Source: Trebouxia sp. TZW2008 (Eukaryota > Chlorophyta > Trebouxiophyceae > Trebouxiales > Trebouxiaceae). Taken from it: a stretch of 64,000 nucleotides of DNA. A model generated the notes under the pieces. It did not search any database. It was given only the letters and a program-made list of their open reading frames with translations, and was not told the origin of the DNA. The position numbers and the translations under genes were made by a program. Positions 36,101-46,398 of this stretch are shown here, one piece after another. Every line of letters starts with the position of its first letter. The first letter of the stretch is position 1. The stretch lies in contig BDIU01000145.1 in the NCBI GenBank assembly GCA_002118135.1, positions 459-64,458 on the forward strand. Reading direction: 5' to 3'.

Positions 36101-37580
36101 GAGTATATTGGGGGCTGAGTCATGGAGTCCTGGGAGCGTGCAAAGGAGGCTTCCCGGTAGCCCACATCATCAGAGGGGCTGAAGGTGGATCGCAGCAGCG
36201 GTTTGATGCCATTTGGATCAGAGTCAACACTCTGCAGCACCATTTAAAACCTTTAGCATAGGTACAGGAACTTATGTTTGTAAGGCCACTCAGGGTAAGA
36301 GCAATCTCGATGTAAGGACAATGTAATTGGGAACTGATCACTGCATTCTCACTGCAGTGGTCCCTCTGAGTATGGACAACTCAATCAGCCAAGACTGTGG
36401 TATTTGTTAGGCATGCAGTACCAGGCGCATGCAATGATTTGCAGCTTCAGAAGCATGTGTCACAGCGTGTAGTCTGTTATCAGTCAACAGTGCTTGTAAG
36501 GCATTGAGACAGCATATTGGACACAGTGGAAGAGGTAGCTGTGATGTGCGTAATGATCAGGCCACATTACCAGCATTACATGAGACATGCCGGAATGCTG
36601 CAAGAATGCTGTGACCATGCTGTTTACATGCTGCTGATAGTGGGTATGCTTATTAGAATGGGCATGCTAATGTCAGTGGGCATGCTGATTGCAGGGGGCA
36701 TGCTTATTACAGTGGGCAAAATGTGGACCAGCTGCAGGCAGGCAGGACTGACCCGTGTCTCAAAATCCTGAGACTGGAGGGGGTGCTGATGTGCTGGCAG
36801 TGGCATGAAGCCTATCACACTGCCCTTAGGACTTACATGGACTGAGCCAGGTATGGCAGCCAGGGCAGATGAGGAGGGCCCTGCCAGCAGGGGCCGTGCT
36901 GACGAAGGGCTGTTGTCTGCATTGTCCTGAGACAAATCGGAGTCAGTCCTCATCCTGCTTGCTGCCTTCACAGCAACAGTCAGACCCATAGCGTCTGCTG
37001 CCTTGCCAGAGGGCTTGGCACTGCCAGCAGCCATAGGCGCTGCTTCACTATCGCTGGCAACAGACTCTGAGTCGCTGTATGACGCAGTGGGAGCGTCTTG
37101 AGACTTGGCAAAGCGCGAAGGCTGCTTGGTAGCATAGGCAGACTTTGGCAGGGGCTCAGCAACACTGTCTCCAGTACCTCTGCGGCTCTCTGCTGGCTGC
37201 ACGGCCAAGCTAGCTGGGGAACCTTGCTGACTGACACCCTGCATCGCTGTCTCTGCGTCCAGCGCCCTCAGAGCGGCAGATGACAGCCTTGAAGGCTCTG
37301 TGCTTGATGCAGGCCCCTCAGGCTGCAGCTGTCCTGCTGCCGGAGGAGTGCTACGTATTGATGCTGTAGCAGCAGCGTTTATGGCTGCGGCTGAGGTCAC
37401 CTCAGGTATTTCGACCCCAGCCAAGTCCTTTTCAACCTGAAGTGCTGCCTTTTTAAGAGCTCCATCGTCAGCACTTACTGCTCTTGGCAACACACGTGGC
37501 TCATCAGACCGCTGCGTCGAGCTCGATGACGAGCTTGCACCGTCGTCCATATCTGGTCTGTCTTTGCTGGTGCGGTTCAT
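27127..37580 (-). CDS. TMC family membrane protein
   Basis: Sixteen exons give about 1,180 residues: 37580-36753, 36231-36075, 35668-35484, 35020-34885, 34479-34279, 33935-33805, 33108-32896, 32532-32323, 31910-31776, 30915-30763, 30093-29895, 29334-29214, 28894-28723, 28484-28287, 27888 to about 27730, and 27468-27127. The first ~390 residues and the C-terminus are Ser/Pro-rich and disordered. The middle carries repeated hydrophobic helices and TMC family blocks: SIQRVEGKHG then YFLRFALWLN, FSTVVFASWDYHL, ENQALIWLGSMYAPLLPVFG with a following aromatic/Lys helix, and RCGPHQG before the last helix. The family signature CWET is degenerate here (CAEDVIGFTFYKY). Animal TMC1/2 form the hair-cell mechanotransduction pore; a role in algae is unknown. 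Intron 2 and possibly intron 15 use GC donors. The exon 15 end is uncertain. Confidence 0.88.
28100..28275. repeat. Exon-edge echo of TMC exon 14 donor
   Basis: About 28210-28262 repeats the donor side of exon 14 (true: tacctgaggtgactcatgcaacagg at 28284-28310), with a weaker trace near 28100-28125. It includes the gtacctgag-type splice junction in the form gacctgag. Confidence 0.75.
29390..29520. repeat. Exon-edge echo of TMC exon 12 acceptor
   Basis: The block gctgtcatacaccaagggtacagctgtcagcaccaccgtcactgcagcagc is a copy of the start of exon 12 (true edge 29334/29335), with its upstream intron. Confidence 0.85.
30120..30245. repeat. Exon-edge echo of TMC ENQALIWLG exon
   Basis: One copy of the acceptor-proximal part of exon 11, with gcagcaggggagcatacatactgcc and tgacc in place of gcagcaggggagcgtacatgctgcc and the true edge at 30093. 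The copy is out of frame. Confidence 0.8.
30596..31040. repeat. Echoes flanking TMC CAEDV exon
   Basis: Donor side: tgactccatgtgcaggcaca at about 30605-30630 repeats exon bases near 30781. Acceptor side: about 30978-31036 repeats gaatgtgaacccaatcac...caccctggcacacagtagccctgcagtgcc from 30870-30925. The true exon is 30915-30763. Confidence 0.85.
34560..34685. repeat. Tandem repeat in TMC intron 4
   Basis: Two units share aagtcagaggcagc and tgcaaca(c)agtg, about 65 bp apart, just upstream of exon 5. They do not resemble the exon. Confidence 0.7.
35380..35480. repeat. Exon-edge echo of TMC exon 3 donor side
   Basis: The stretch from gtatctgccagggccggcttcttgttcctgttgcccc repeats exon 3 bases gtgtctgccaaggcctgctccttgtttctgttgcctcc at 35520-35558. 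On the other side, about 35740-35860 holds ctgcctgccagcatgcagacac repeats. Confidence 0.8.
36255..36405. mobile_element. Dispersed foldback/MITE-like repeat, copy B
   Basis: It contains gatgtaaggacaatgtaattgggaa, then cactgcattctcactgcagtggtccctctgag, aligning over about 80 bp with copy C on the other strand (39905-40040) and over part with copy A (5385-5545). It lies in TMC intron 1. No coding capacity. Confidence 0.6.
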
Positions 37581-38144
37581 AGCTTCTCTGTCACCCTGAT
37601 TAGACGACTGAGGCTGATTTGCCTGACTCTCAAACTTTGCTACCAGTTCAATGACACGAGGCGAGGGCAGATCTGTGAAGCAAACAAATCTTGTTACTTT
37701 AGAGGTTGCACCGTCACATTGATAAGCGCCGGCGTCTCGCACTACGTCCGTGTACAACAGCAGTCATCAGTCACAGCTCCTGCCTCACCTGAGCCGATCA
37801 TCAATCAAACCTCCATTCGTAAACGTGCAAGGCATCACCTGCACGCAATCGGCTGACAGCAGGCAAAGTGCGGCCATACTGTGCCGCTTCGGTGCAGTTC
37901 AATGCGGACTTGACTACAGAACGACTTCGACTGAAATCTGATGACACGAAGAAGAAGTCCCGTTAGTCATGGCAGCTTGTGCCTGTTCGGATTCAGTGGG
38001 GTCTTCGAGTCCGGCAATCGCGTGTGTCGCCAGCAGCGCAGCGCTCGGAACCTTCCCCGAAGCAGCGCTGCTTCATTTGCCATACTGAAATTCTTGCAAG
38101 TATGAGTGCAGTGCTCCAGTGAGCAGCAGCTGCGCAAAAACGAG
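37581..38144. promoter_or_regulatory. Divergent TMC / TrpE promoter region
   Basis: The two start codons are 564 bp apart on opposite strands. A good acceptor (tttgcttcacag on the minus strand, 37672) precedes the TMC start, so a 5'-UTR intron is possible there. The first in-frame ATG for TrpE is at 38145. No TATA-like box was recognised. Confidence 0.45.
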
Positions 38145-41100
38145 ATGCGGTGCGGTCAAGCGAACTTGGTCACAACTCCACCCAGCGTCAGCTCGGCTTG
38201 CCTGGCTAGCAATGCTCCTGTACGTCCCCGTGTGCACATCCAAAGGTTTCGAAGCAAAGACAGACAGCTTCGTAAGCGGCGCTGCTCATGGTCACAACCG
38301 ACTCCACTCACGCCTGCTGCCCTGAGCACGTCCGCAGCGGATCCAGAACTGGCGGCCGTTTCGGGTACGACACCGTACATGGCATGTCATGCGAGTTCTT
38401 GCTGTGGTGGTCAGCGAAACAATTGAATCTGCATGCCTTGCAGAGGTACAACAACAACTGAATCTAGACCTGGAAGGAGACACTGGTTTCGAAGAGTTCA
38501 AAGCAGCTGCTCAGACAGGGAATGTGGTGCCAATGCACGAGCGCATCTTCAGTGATCATCTGACACCAGTCCTAGCGTATAGATGCCTTGTACGCAAGGA
38601 TGATCGCAGTGCTCCCAGCTTTCTGTTTGAGGCAGTCAACAATGGTACACAGCAGGTACTCATCCATGCTGTGCCAGCATGCCGTTGCAATGATCTTGAC
38701 ACAGCTGCAGTGAATCACCATCTTCTGGTTTTCAATAGTTGTTACTTCGAAATACTTGCGCAGGGTGTGTGACATATTAACATTTCGTATTTCAGGATTT
38801 GCACTGTATCTCAGTAGTTGATATTTCAAGTTCCACATACTGCGTGTCAATAATTGCTTATTGTGCACGACACATGGCATTGCATTGCACAAATGACACA
38901 GGCTTGACATTCTTCTTCAGGGGAGGTACAGTTATGTTGGGGCACAACCCGCAATTGAAATCATAGCCAAAGGAACTGAAGTGAGGTTGGAAGATCGTGA
39001 GAGGGGCACAACATCGCATGAGACTTCAGAGGACCCAATGTCCATTCCTGCAAACATGAGTGCTGGATGGCAGATTGCTGATGATGAGGCTCTGCCAAGA
39101 GTCTTCACAGGAGGTTGGGTGGGGTACAGTGGATATGACACAGTACGCTATGTATATTCAGGTATGCAAGAACTCACACAACAGGTTATGAATGTATGGG
39201 CGGGATCATCACAACATCCTAGCAAGTAGATGTGCATCACCTTCACATTCTCAATACAACGTAGCCTGCCTTCTAGCTGATTGAGCTGGTCATTTGAATC
39301 GATCGTGCTTGTGATATCTTGGAAAGCTGGATACATTGCACAATTTTGTACTCCAGATCAGCACAAACACCACAGTTGCAAAGCATAACAAACGCCAGCC
39401 CAGTGGGATCAGCATGGCTTGCTAACACAACAGGTTGCCTGCAGGCAAATTGCCTTTTGACCATGCACCCACAGATGACAGAGAACTGCCAGACATGCAT
39501 ATGGCCTTGTACAACACAGTCATAGTCTTTGACCAAGCCACCAAGCTGGCATACGTCATCACCTGGGTACATTTGGACAGACACGCCTCCCTTGAAGAGG
39601 CTTACCAACATGGCCAGCAACAGCTGCGAGTCACCAGCCGCAAGATTGAGAATGAACACTCACCAAACTTGACAAATGGCAAGGTGACCTTTTGTCTGTA
39701 TGGCATCCCAAAGTGCACACCATGCCTTGGTGATTTGCATGGAAGCCATTGACACAACACTGCCTGCATGAGGCACAGAGGCCGCGTCAGCAACAGCCAA
39801 TGTTTGCCTGTGTTTGCAAAGGCAGCAGCAGCTTCCGACAGCTGATGCTGTCTTCAGAGCCCTTACAGAAAGTGTTCCGATATAACGGCTTCTTCAATCA
39901 TCAACATGTCCTTGCATTGCATGTCCTTACTCAGAGGTACCGCTGCAGTCACAATGCAGTGATCGCTTCCCAACTGCATTGTCCATACATTCAGAGTGTC
40001 CTCATATCAAGCGTGCTTATAAGGAGAGAGTACTATATGTGCTGACCTTTAGATGTGTTTTGCCTTGTTATGGCAGGTCACTCTGTCTCTGAGCAAGCGA
40101 CCTCACCCGCCAGCAAACTCAAACATGACCAAGCAGCAGTACTTGGCCGCAGTTGATGAAACCAAGGAACACATACAGGCTGGAGACGTTTTTCAGCTAG
40201 TACTGAGCCAGCGCTTTTCTAGAGAAACCCAAGCAGACCCATTTGAGATCTATAGGTGGGTGAGACATCATTGCAATACGCCCCACAAATGGTGTGCGCT
40301 TTCGCAGGACCTCATCTTCAGACTTCTTGCTGAGGAGACTTGATCGCATTTGAACATGTCCAGCTGCAGTCTGAGACCTAGCTGCATCTCCCAACATGCC
40401 TGAAAGTGTGCCCTGATGGCTTTCATGCCTGTGGGGAATGGAGGCTCTGTCTTTGACAGGAAGATGTTCAAACAAGCTGATATCGGTCTGCAGGTATCAG
40501 ACGTTTCTTGCAGGCATGGAAAGCTGACGTGTCGCTGAGCCATAGTGCGATCACTCACTACAGCCGTTTCGGTCTTGCACCACACTTGCACATCATACTT
40601 GCAAATGCGCTGTGTATAGCACACATACCTTGTTTGCTCAGTGTGTAAACATTTCATGTGTATTGCTGCGCACCCGACAGCATGTCTGATGTAGGCTTTG
40701 TGTGTTCACATGTTGTGCTGGATATGCCCTCCACCAGTGCAATTGGAAGGTGTAATTTCATGGGTGGATACATTGTGCCGTGCATGCAGGGCGCTGCGAG
40801 TGGTGAATCCTTCACCCTACATGGTGTATCTGCAAGCTGAAGGGTCCATCCTTGTTGCCTCCAGCCCTGAGATCCTGTGCAGACTAGATCATGACCGGAT
40901 AGTCACCAACAGGTACACAGCCACAAAGCGTTCCAGCACTTGAGCAATACCTGGTGCTGAAGCCTGTTCTTGATGCTGATAACTTCTGTGATGCTGATTG
41001 GCCAAGCTGGCAGTGCATCTGACAAGTCTTGTTCCGATACACCAAGCAGTGTAAGACTAAACTTCCTGCATGTGACTGTCAGCACCAGCAAGTCGTCTTG

Positions 41101-42992
41101 ATTTCCAAAGCTGTGATAATGCTGGCCTTTATGTGCTGTAGTCTTTTTCTACAGCCAGATGCAAGATCTGTACCTGCTGTTGCTTTCAGACCATTGTCTG
41201 CTGTACTCAAGGCTGCAGGGCAGCATGAAACAGCTTGTTCAGCCTGCCACCTCAACACAAAGAAGTCTGTCTTTGCTGGTACAGCCCCCTTGCAGACACA
41301 GGGCATCAATGCAAAGCTTCCCTGAATCCTGGCATCTTGTCGCTAAAAAGTTGACTCCTGCTGCTGTTACAGGCTCCTCGCAGGCACCAGGTGGCCTGGC
41401 AAATCCCTCTGCATCCTGCTATCTTTTTGCAAACAACTCTGTTCCTGCTGTCACAGGCCGCTTGCGGGCACAAGGCGGCGAGGCAAAACCCCACAGGAAG
41501 ACCAAGCTCTAGAGAAGGAGCTACTGGCAGATGAGAAGGAATGTTCAGAGCATGTCATGCTGGTGGACCTTGGCCGAAACGATGTCGGCAAAGTGGCCCA
41601 GATGGGCTCAGTCAATGTTGAAACCTTCATGGAGGTGGAGCGGTACAGCCATGTGATGCACATCTCCTCCACTGTAAAGGGCAAGCTACTACCGGAGCTG
41701 AATGCATGGGATGTGATGAGGGCTGCTTTGCCTGCTGGCACTGTCAGTGGAGCACCCAAGGTTTGCTGCAATGCCCTCAGCACCTGTTTCCTTTTTGTTT
41801 TGCTTGATGATTGCATGAGACAGGTAATGCACATTTCCTCCACTGTGAAGGGCAAGCTGCTACTGAATTTGAACGCCTGGGATGTGATCAGGGCTGCTTT
41901 GCCTGCTGTCGCTGTCAGCAAAGCACCTAAGGTTTGCCATCATGCCAACCCTGAGCGCTTTCAGTCTCTGCTTCACAGCTGCATGCGATGCACCGTCCTC
42001 CACCGTAAAGGGCAAGCTGCTGCCGTAGCTGAATGCATGGGTTGTGATGAGGGCTGCTTCGCCTGCTGGCACTGTCAGTGGAGCACACAAGGTGTGCTGC
42101 AAAGCCCTTACTGCCTCATTGAGCCGTATCGCAGATTTGCACGATGTAGCTGCTACAGTCAATGCCCATACTTTAGCCTTGTGTGTTGACAGCATGGTCT
42201 TGGACTGTCAAGTGCACTGCCAAATGTCCCTCAATCAGACTGTTGCTGCTTGCTGCAGCATTGATGCGGCTTTACTTAATGGCCAAAACTGTCAAGCTTG
42301 CAGTCATATACCAGCAGTTTGATGCATGTTTTCAAGACAAGTATTCTCTAACTGCAGGTCAGGGCAATGCAGATTATAGATGAGCTAGAAGTCAACAAGC
42401 GCGGACCCTATGGCGGCGGCATGGGCTATGTCGCCTATAACGGCAACATGGATATTGCGCTGGCATTGCGTACCATGGTCATTCCAAACCCACCTGCACC
42501 CCCAGCTCCTAAGTCTGCCACCACTAATGGAGACAGCAAAGCCAGAAAGACATGGACAGTGCATCTACAGGTAAGATTTTGCTCCCAAACTTGAAGCTTA
42601 CATGTCATCATGCTGCGTCCGCTGTATGGGTTGAAGTGAACCTGCGGTTGAAAGGTGTTGTTTGTCCAGTGATGTATGGATGACTGTGAAACAGGTGCTT
42701 GTCAGGGCTTTGAGCAGGTTGCATGCAAGTGCAGAACATTGATGCATATGCATGGCAGCACGCTTCGCCACAGCCAGCTGGGACTTTTCAGAAGCTTCAA
42801 GCCTGATCATGATGTACTGCATTGTTGTTGGTGTCCTAGGTCTTGAGTTCGATACATCTTTGCCTATTGCAGGCTGGAGCTGGGCTTGTGGCTGATTCTG
42901 TTCCTGAGGCTGAGTATGAGGAGACTGTCTCCAAGGCTGCAGCTTTGGGCCGAGCAATCGATTTGGCAGAGCAAGCATTTGTTGGTCTGTGA
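38145..42992 (+). CDS. trpE: Anthranilate synthase alpha subunit, plastid type
   Basis: Nine exons join in phase to 616 residues: 38145-38364, 38444-38655, 38921-39161, 39445-39683, 40077-40255, 40790-40912, 41457-41760, 42358-42570 and 42873-42992. The first ~70 residues are Ser/Arg/Thr-rich with few acids, as in plastid transit peptides. Family blocks follow: [96 protein letters not shown] and [10 protein letters not shown]. It makes anthranilate from chorismate with glutamine-derived ammonia supplied by TrpG, the first committed step of tryptophan synthesis. The tryptophan-binding motif (LLES in bacteria, LFES in plants) reads LFEA, with Ala137 in place of Ser. Intron 7 holds an open echo exon at 41824-41931. 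Confidence 0.96.
39905..40040. mobile_element. Dispersed foldback/MITE-like repeat, copy C
   Basis: Minus-orientation copy of the same family, in TrpE intron 4. It contains a perfect hairpin: acaatgcagt at 39951-39960 and its reverse complement actgcattgt at 39973-39982, with a 12-base loop. The adjacent cagaggtacc (39932-39941) corresponds to the shared ggtacctctg end. Confidence 0.6.
41160..41456. repeat. Exon-edge echoes of TrpE exon 7 acceptor
   Basis: Two to three copies of the junction at 41456/41457, e.g. tggtacagcccccttgcagacacagggc (41277-41304) and gttacaggctcctcgcaggcacc (41366-41388), echo ctgtcacaggccgcttgcgggcacaag. Each keeps an AG resembling the true acceptor, so decoy acceptors lie upstream. 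Confidence 0.85.
41824..41931 (+). other. Open 36-codon echo exon in TrpE intron 7 (possible cassette exon)
   Basis: A duplicate of the 3' end of exon 7 (41653-41760). It is preceded by CAG and followed by the donor AAG|GTTTGCC, is exactly 108 bp, starts and ends in phase 0 and has no stop. It would encode a variant of the catalytic segment ending AVAVSKAPK instead of [10 protein letters not shown] see no proof that it is spliced in; skipping it gives the normal protein. Confidence 0.5.
41985..42095. repeat. Second echo of TrpE exon 7 donor side (stop-containing)
   Basis: A further copy of the same segment, from tcctccaccgtaaagggcaagc to ggagcacacaaggtgtgctgc. A TAG interrupts the copied frame (ctgctgccgtagctg at about 42015-42030), so it is not a usable exon in that frame. 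Confidence 0.85.
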
Positions 42993-43363
42993 TGTCCAAT
43001 CTTTAGTTGTCACTGCTGAGTGTGACGTGCTCAGCTGACTGTCCTTCAGCAGCAGCAACAGCATGGGTTGAAGTCAGTGCAAAGATTCGACTTCCCTCAT
43101 AAGCTGATCAGTTCAGTGCAATCGTCAAACACTGACAAGAATCTGGCACAACTGCTGACAAGACCTGTAAGATGCACGGCCAAGATGGGCAGCTTGAAGT
43201 GTGGTGTTTTGTGCTGACAGCTAGGAAAGTTTCTGACACTGCATGATGAGCAGCTGTGCTATTACGTGTTCATCTTCTTCAGTCATTGGGGGCATGTTGA
43301 GAGGAAGCAAGCTTCAACGCAGAAATGCGCCGTTGCCTCAACACGAAAACATTACCGCAATGA
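42993..43363. other. Intergenic: TrpE 3' flank, Sen54 5' flank
   Basis: No exon is evident. A TGTAA at about 43167 lies some 175 bp after the TrpE stop and may be its poly(A) signal. The Sen54 start is not settled and could fall in this stretch. Confidence 0.35.
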
Positions 43364-46300
43364 ATGTTTATCTGCATGTCCAGCTCCATCTTCAGAAGGG
43401 GCGGACAGAAAGCAGAGGCGCATGGCGCACCAAGCGAGCAGCAGATCAGCAGCGAGGAGCTGGATGCGAAGCTTGCTGCGTTGCAGAAGGGCTGGTCGGC
43501 ACCGCTCACATCGTACTTCATCAAGCGCCAGCAAATACTACATCAGACCTTCGGACCGAACGATCTAATCTTGTGCTGCATGCAGCTCGACCCAATCTTG
43601 GGCTATGTGGCAGGCCGACGACGCCTCAGTGGAGGTCAAGCTTGAGAGGGGCAGCAAGCTGCAGCGCATGGGTATGAGCTGCTTCTCAGTCTTGCCGCTG
43701 CGGAATTTCAGCACCAAATGACGTCCCTTTCAAAAGGGCATGGTGTTGCAAACACGGTATGCATGCAACCAGGCACTGAAGCCTTGCACACTTACTTTAC
43801 AGGATACAGGCGATGCAAAAAGCTTTGGCTGCATATAGAGGAAGCTGTGTAAGACGCACTCTGGCTGTCTCTGCTGAGAGGACTGCTTGCATAGCACTCT
43901 TGTGTGTAATAGGCGGTGTCTGCAGGTATTTGATTAGCAGAGGCAACCTTGTGCTGTCAGCACTTGGTGCAGCAGGCCAGCACCAATTGCTGTCCTTACA
44001 TGAGGCAACAGCAATCATGGTGTGCCTCCTAGTCCTGTACAGTACATTGCTGCGCTGCAGTCAATAATGTTATGCGTTTGTGCACAGGTCTTCCCCATGA
44101 TGGCTGTCTGCAGGTGTCTGCTGGAGTCAGTGTTGCACAGTATCAGGTGTATTGCCATCTGATGCAGGCAGGCTACATTGTCACAAGGTGCAAAAGCCAT
44201 CTCTTTGCATGATGTATTGGCAAAGACATGTACTCTGTGGCTTGCTGTACGATAATTCAGCAAGGACACGTGCTTTGTCACTGGCTGCATCATCATCATA
44301 TACTTGCTTGGCAAAGTCATGTGCTGTTCCGCTTGCTGCGTTATCACAGTGTACCGACTCGGCCAAGACATGTGCATTGTCATTTGCTGCGGCACTACTG
44401 TTTGATAGTTCGGCAAAGATGTGTGCTTGATCACTTGCTGCATCATTACAACAGCTTGCCAAAGACAAGCGCTTTTTCATTTGTTGCAGCACTCTGGTTT
44501 GAAAGTTTAGCAAAGACATGTGCCCTGTCACTTGCTGTGGCGTTGTTGTGTGATGACTCAGCAAAGACATATTCTTCACTTGCTGCATCTTGGAACCATC
44601 AAATCAAAGCCCTTGTGCTGCCCAGACATCCAGCTGTATGGGTACTTGATGATGCACAAGACCCCCAGCAGGTGTGGGCTAGAGCTAGCACCAGCAGCAG
44701 CATTAGTTGGCAGCAACAGGCTCCAGAGCAACCTCAGCACCTTGTTATGGTGCCCACTGATGCTGTTGAAGCGCAGCCTCAGGTAGCTAGCAGAAGTTGC
44801 ACCACATTTGTGCATGCATTGCTGGCCCCCAGTGACAAAACAAAACGAGCATGTTGCATGCACACTGGCCGGTGTTCAGGCCCCTGTATGCAGGGTAGCT
44901 TATGCCGTCTTGTTGGTCTGTATGTTGTTAATGCTCGGTCCCCTTGAGTGAAGCAAATAGCATCTTGTTACGGATTACTGTTATCTTGTCACTGCTCGAC
45001 TGTCTCACGTCACAGACGCTGCAGGGTCATTGCCAGAACATAGCTGAGGAAAGCATCCCTGAGCCCCCAGTCAAGAGGTTGAAGCTGTCAACAGCTACCA
45101 CACAGATGACAGAGGCTGTTACTGAGGCGAGAGAGGCAGCAGCTATGGCGACAGTCAAAGCTGCTGATGTTACAAAGTCCCATAATGCTGTTACAGAGGC
45201 AGCAGCTATGGCAATGGTCACAGCTGCTGATGTTACAGAGTCTATTAATGATGATACAGAGGCAGCTGCTAAAGTGTTAGAGGCACCTGATCAATGGACA
45301 AAGGCCCTCACGAAAGTGACAGAGACAGCTAGTAAGGTGACAGTGGCAGCTGTTGTGGAGACAGAAGGCGCTGGTGAAGTGACAGATGTCAGAACAAGCA
45401 GAGCTTGGTGGCCATCGGCTTGGGAAATCAGCATTTTGAACGATGCACTGTTAACGGACACACCAAGCAGTCTGCCAAGGTGATATTGAGTCTTCTGCCA
45501 CGAGCACAAATGTTTGTGCACTTCTGTACATCTGTAGCATGCTGTAGAGCAGCACATGTACGACTGCCAAGCTGCTCACTGTTGCCTGCAAAACAAGGTT
45601 CAGGCAGTATTTCCTATGCTGAAAGTTTGCTGTGCTTGGGAACTCCTTACTCAAGAGTCACACTTCGTGATCAATCCCTGTCTTTGTCATTCCCGAATAG
45701 ATTGACATTTGCTGGCCTGCTGCGCACGAAAGCTGCTTTTGTGATGTTCGATGCTTGAATAGTCGCTGAATGTCGGTGCCTTGACAGATTTGAGATCCAC
45801 AATCCCAAAGAGGCAAGAGAACAGGGCACATACTCAGCGTTGCAGCCCTTTCCTACCATACTACAGACTGCTAGTCAGACTCCAATCCCAGACACCTTGC
45901 AGCTGGTAAGGAGCGACAACAAGCTGCCGGCCTGTATGTCACATCAGTGCGTCAGCTCCTGGTTACTAAATTCAATGCCTGGCACACCTGACCAACGTCC
46001 TCTGTTGCTGACACATCTTCAAGGGCACATTTGGTTTTGTTGTTCAACAGCAGGACTTGGCACTCGCCTGCAGTGCATTACACCACATGCCCAGCATGGA
46101 CCGCATACAATTTTGCTGAAGAAAGTGTTTAGCATGCTGTGTTGTTCTCTGCAAGTATGCTATGTTTGAGGTTACTGCTGCATGGCTGCAGGTCTATGAC
46201 GTCTTGAAGCCCAACAAGAATTTCAGCAAAGCCAAAGCTGACGCTCCTAGGATCACAGTCTGCCTGGCATCTGGTAGCATGTTGCCATATTGCAGCCAAA

Positions 46301-46398
46301 TACAGCAGCTGCAACAGATCGCAGCTCCTTTGTCATTGTATTTTGCGAGAGTGTCTGGCGGAGAAGTGTCCTTTCACAGCCTATCAGTGCAGGCGTAA
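43364..46398 (+). CDS. SEN54: tRNA-splicing endonuclease subunit Sen54
   Basis: Exons that join in phase: ending at 43671, then 43803-43848, 43926-44019, 44114-44187, 44626-44782, 45016-45479, 45788-45905 and 46192-46398. The N-terminal Sen54 domain is rebuilt by splicing: EVKLERGSKLQRMG, then KKLWLHIEEAVYLISRG, then QYQVYCHLMQAGYIVTRHP. The C-terminal domain shows YDVLKPNKNFSK, RITVCLAS and a final VSGGEVSFHSL, the usual nuclease-fold end of Sen54. Sen54 is a structural partner of catalytic Sen2 in the tetrameric enzyme that cuts introns from pre-tRNA. Between the domains lies a long Ala/Thr/Val/Glu-rich insert (exon 45016-45479) with a repeated unit. The first exon is unresolved: an open frame from 43364 lies in another phase than the exon ending at 43671, so the start coordinate is provisional. 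Confidence 0.85.
44190..44600. repeat. ~55-bp minisatellite in Sen54 intron
   Basis: Seven to eight imperfect units share ggcaaagacatgtgctttgtcacttgctgc followed by a variable catcat or gttatc part. The array fills nearly all of the intron between exons ending at 44187 and starting at 44626. Confidence 0.9.
45118..45250 (+). repeat. In-frame repeat in Sen54 insert
   Basis: Two tandem coding units of about 66 bp, each giving a peptide like TEAAAMATVKAADVT, followed by looser copies to about 45370. It is the exonic counterpart of the tandem duplication seen in introns. Confidence 0.85.

Noticed and set aside
41557..42189. Long uninterrupted frame through TrpE exon 7 and intron 7 as a single exon
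   Set aside because: The frame stays open by chance and by echo copying; the conserved TrpE sequence jumps from GTVSGAPK directly to the [10 protein letters not shown] exon at 42358.
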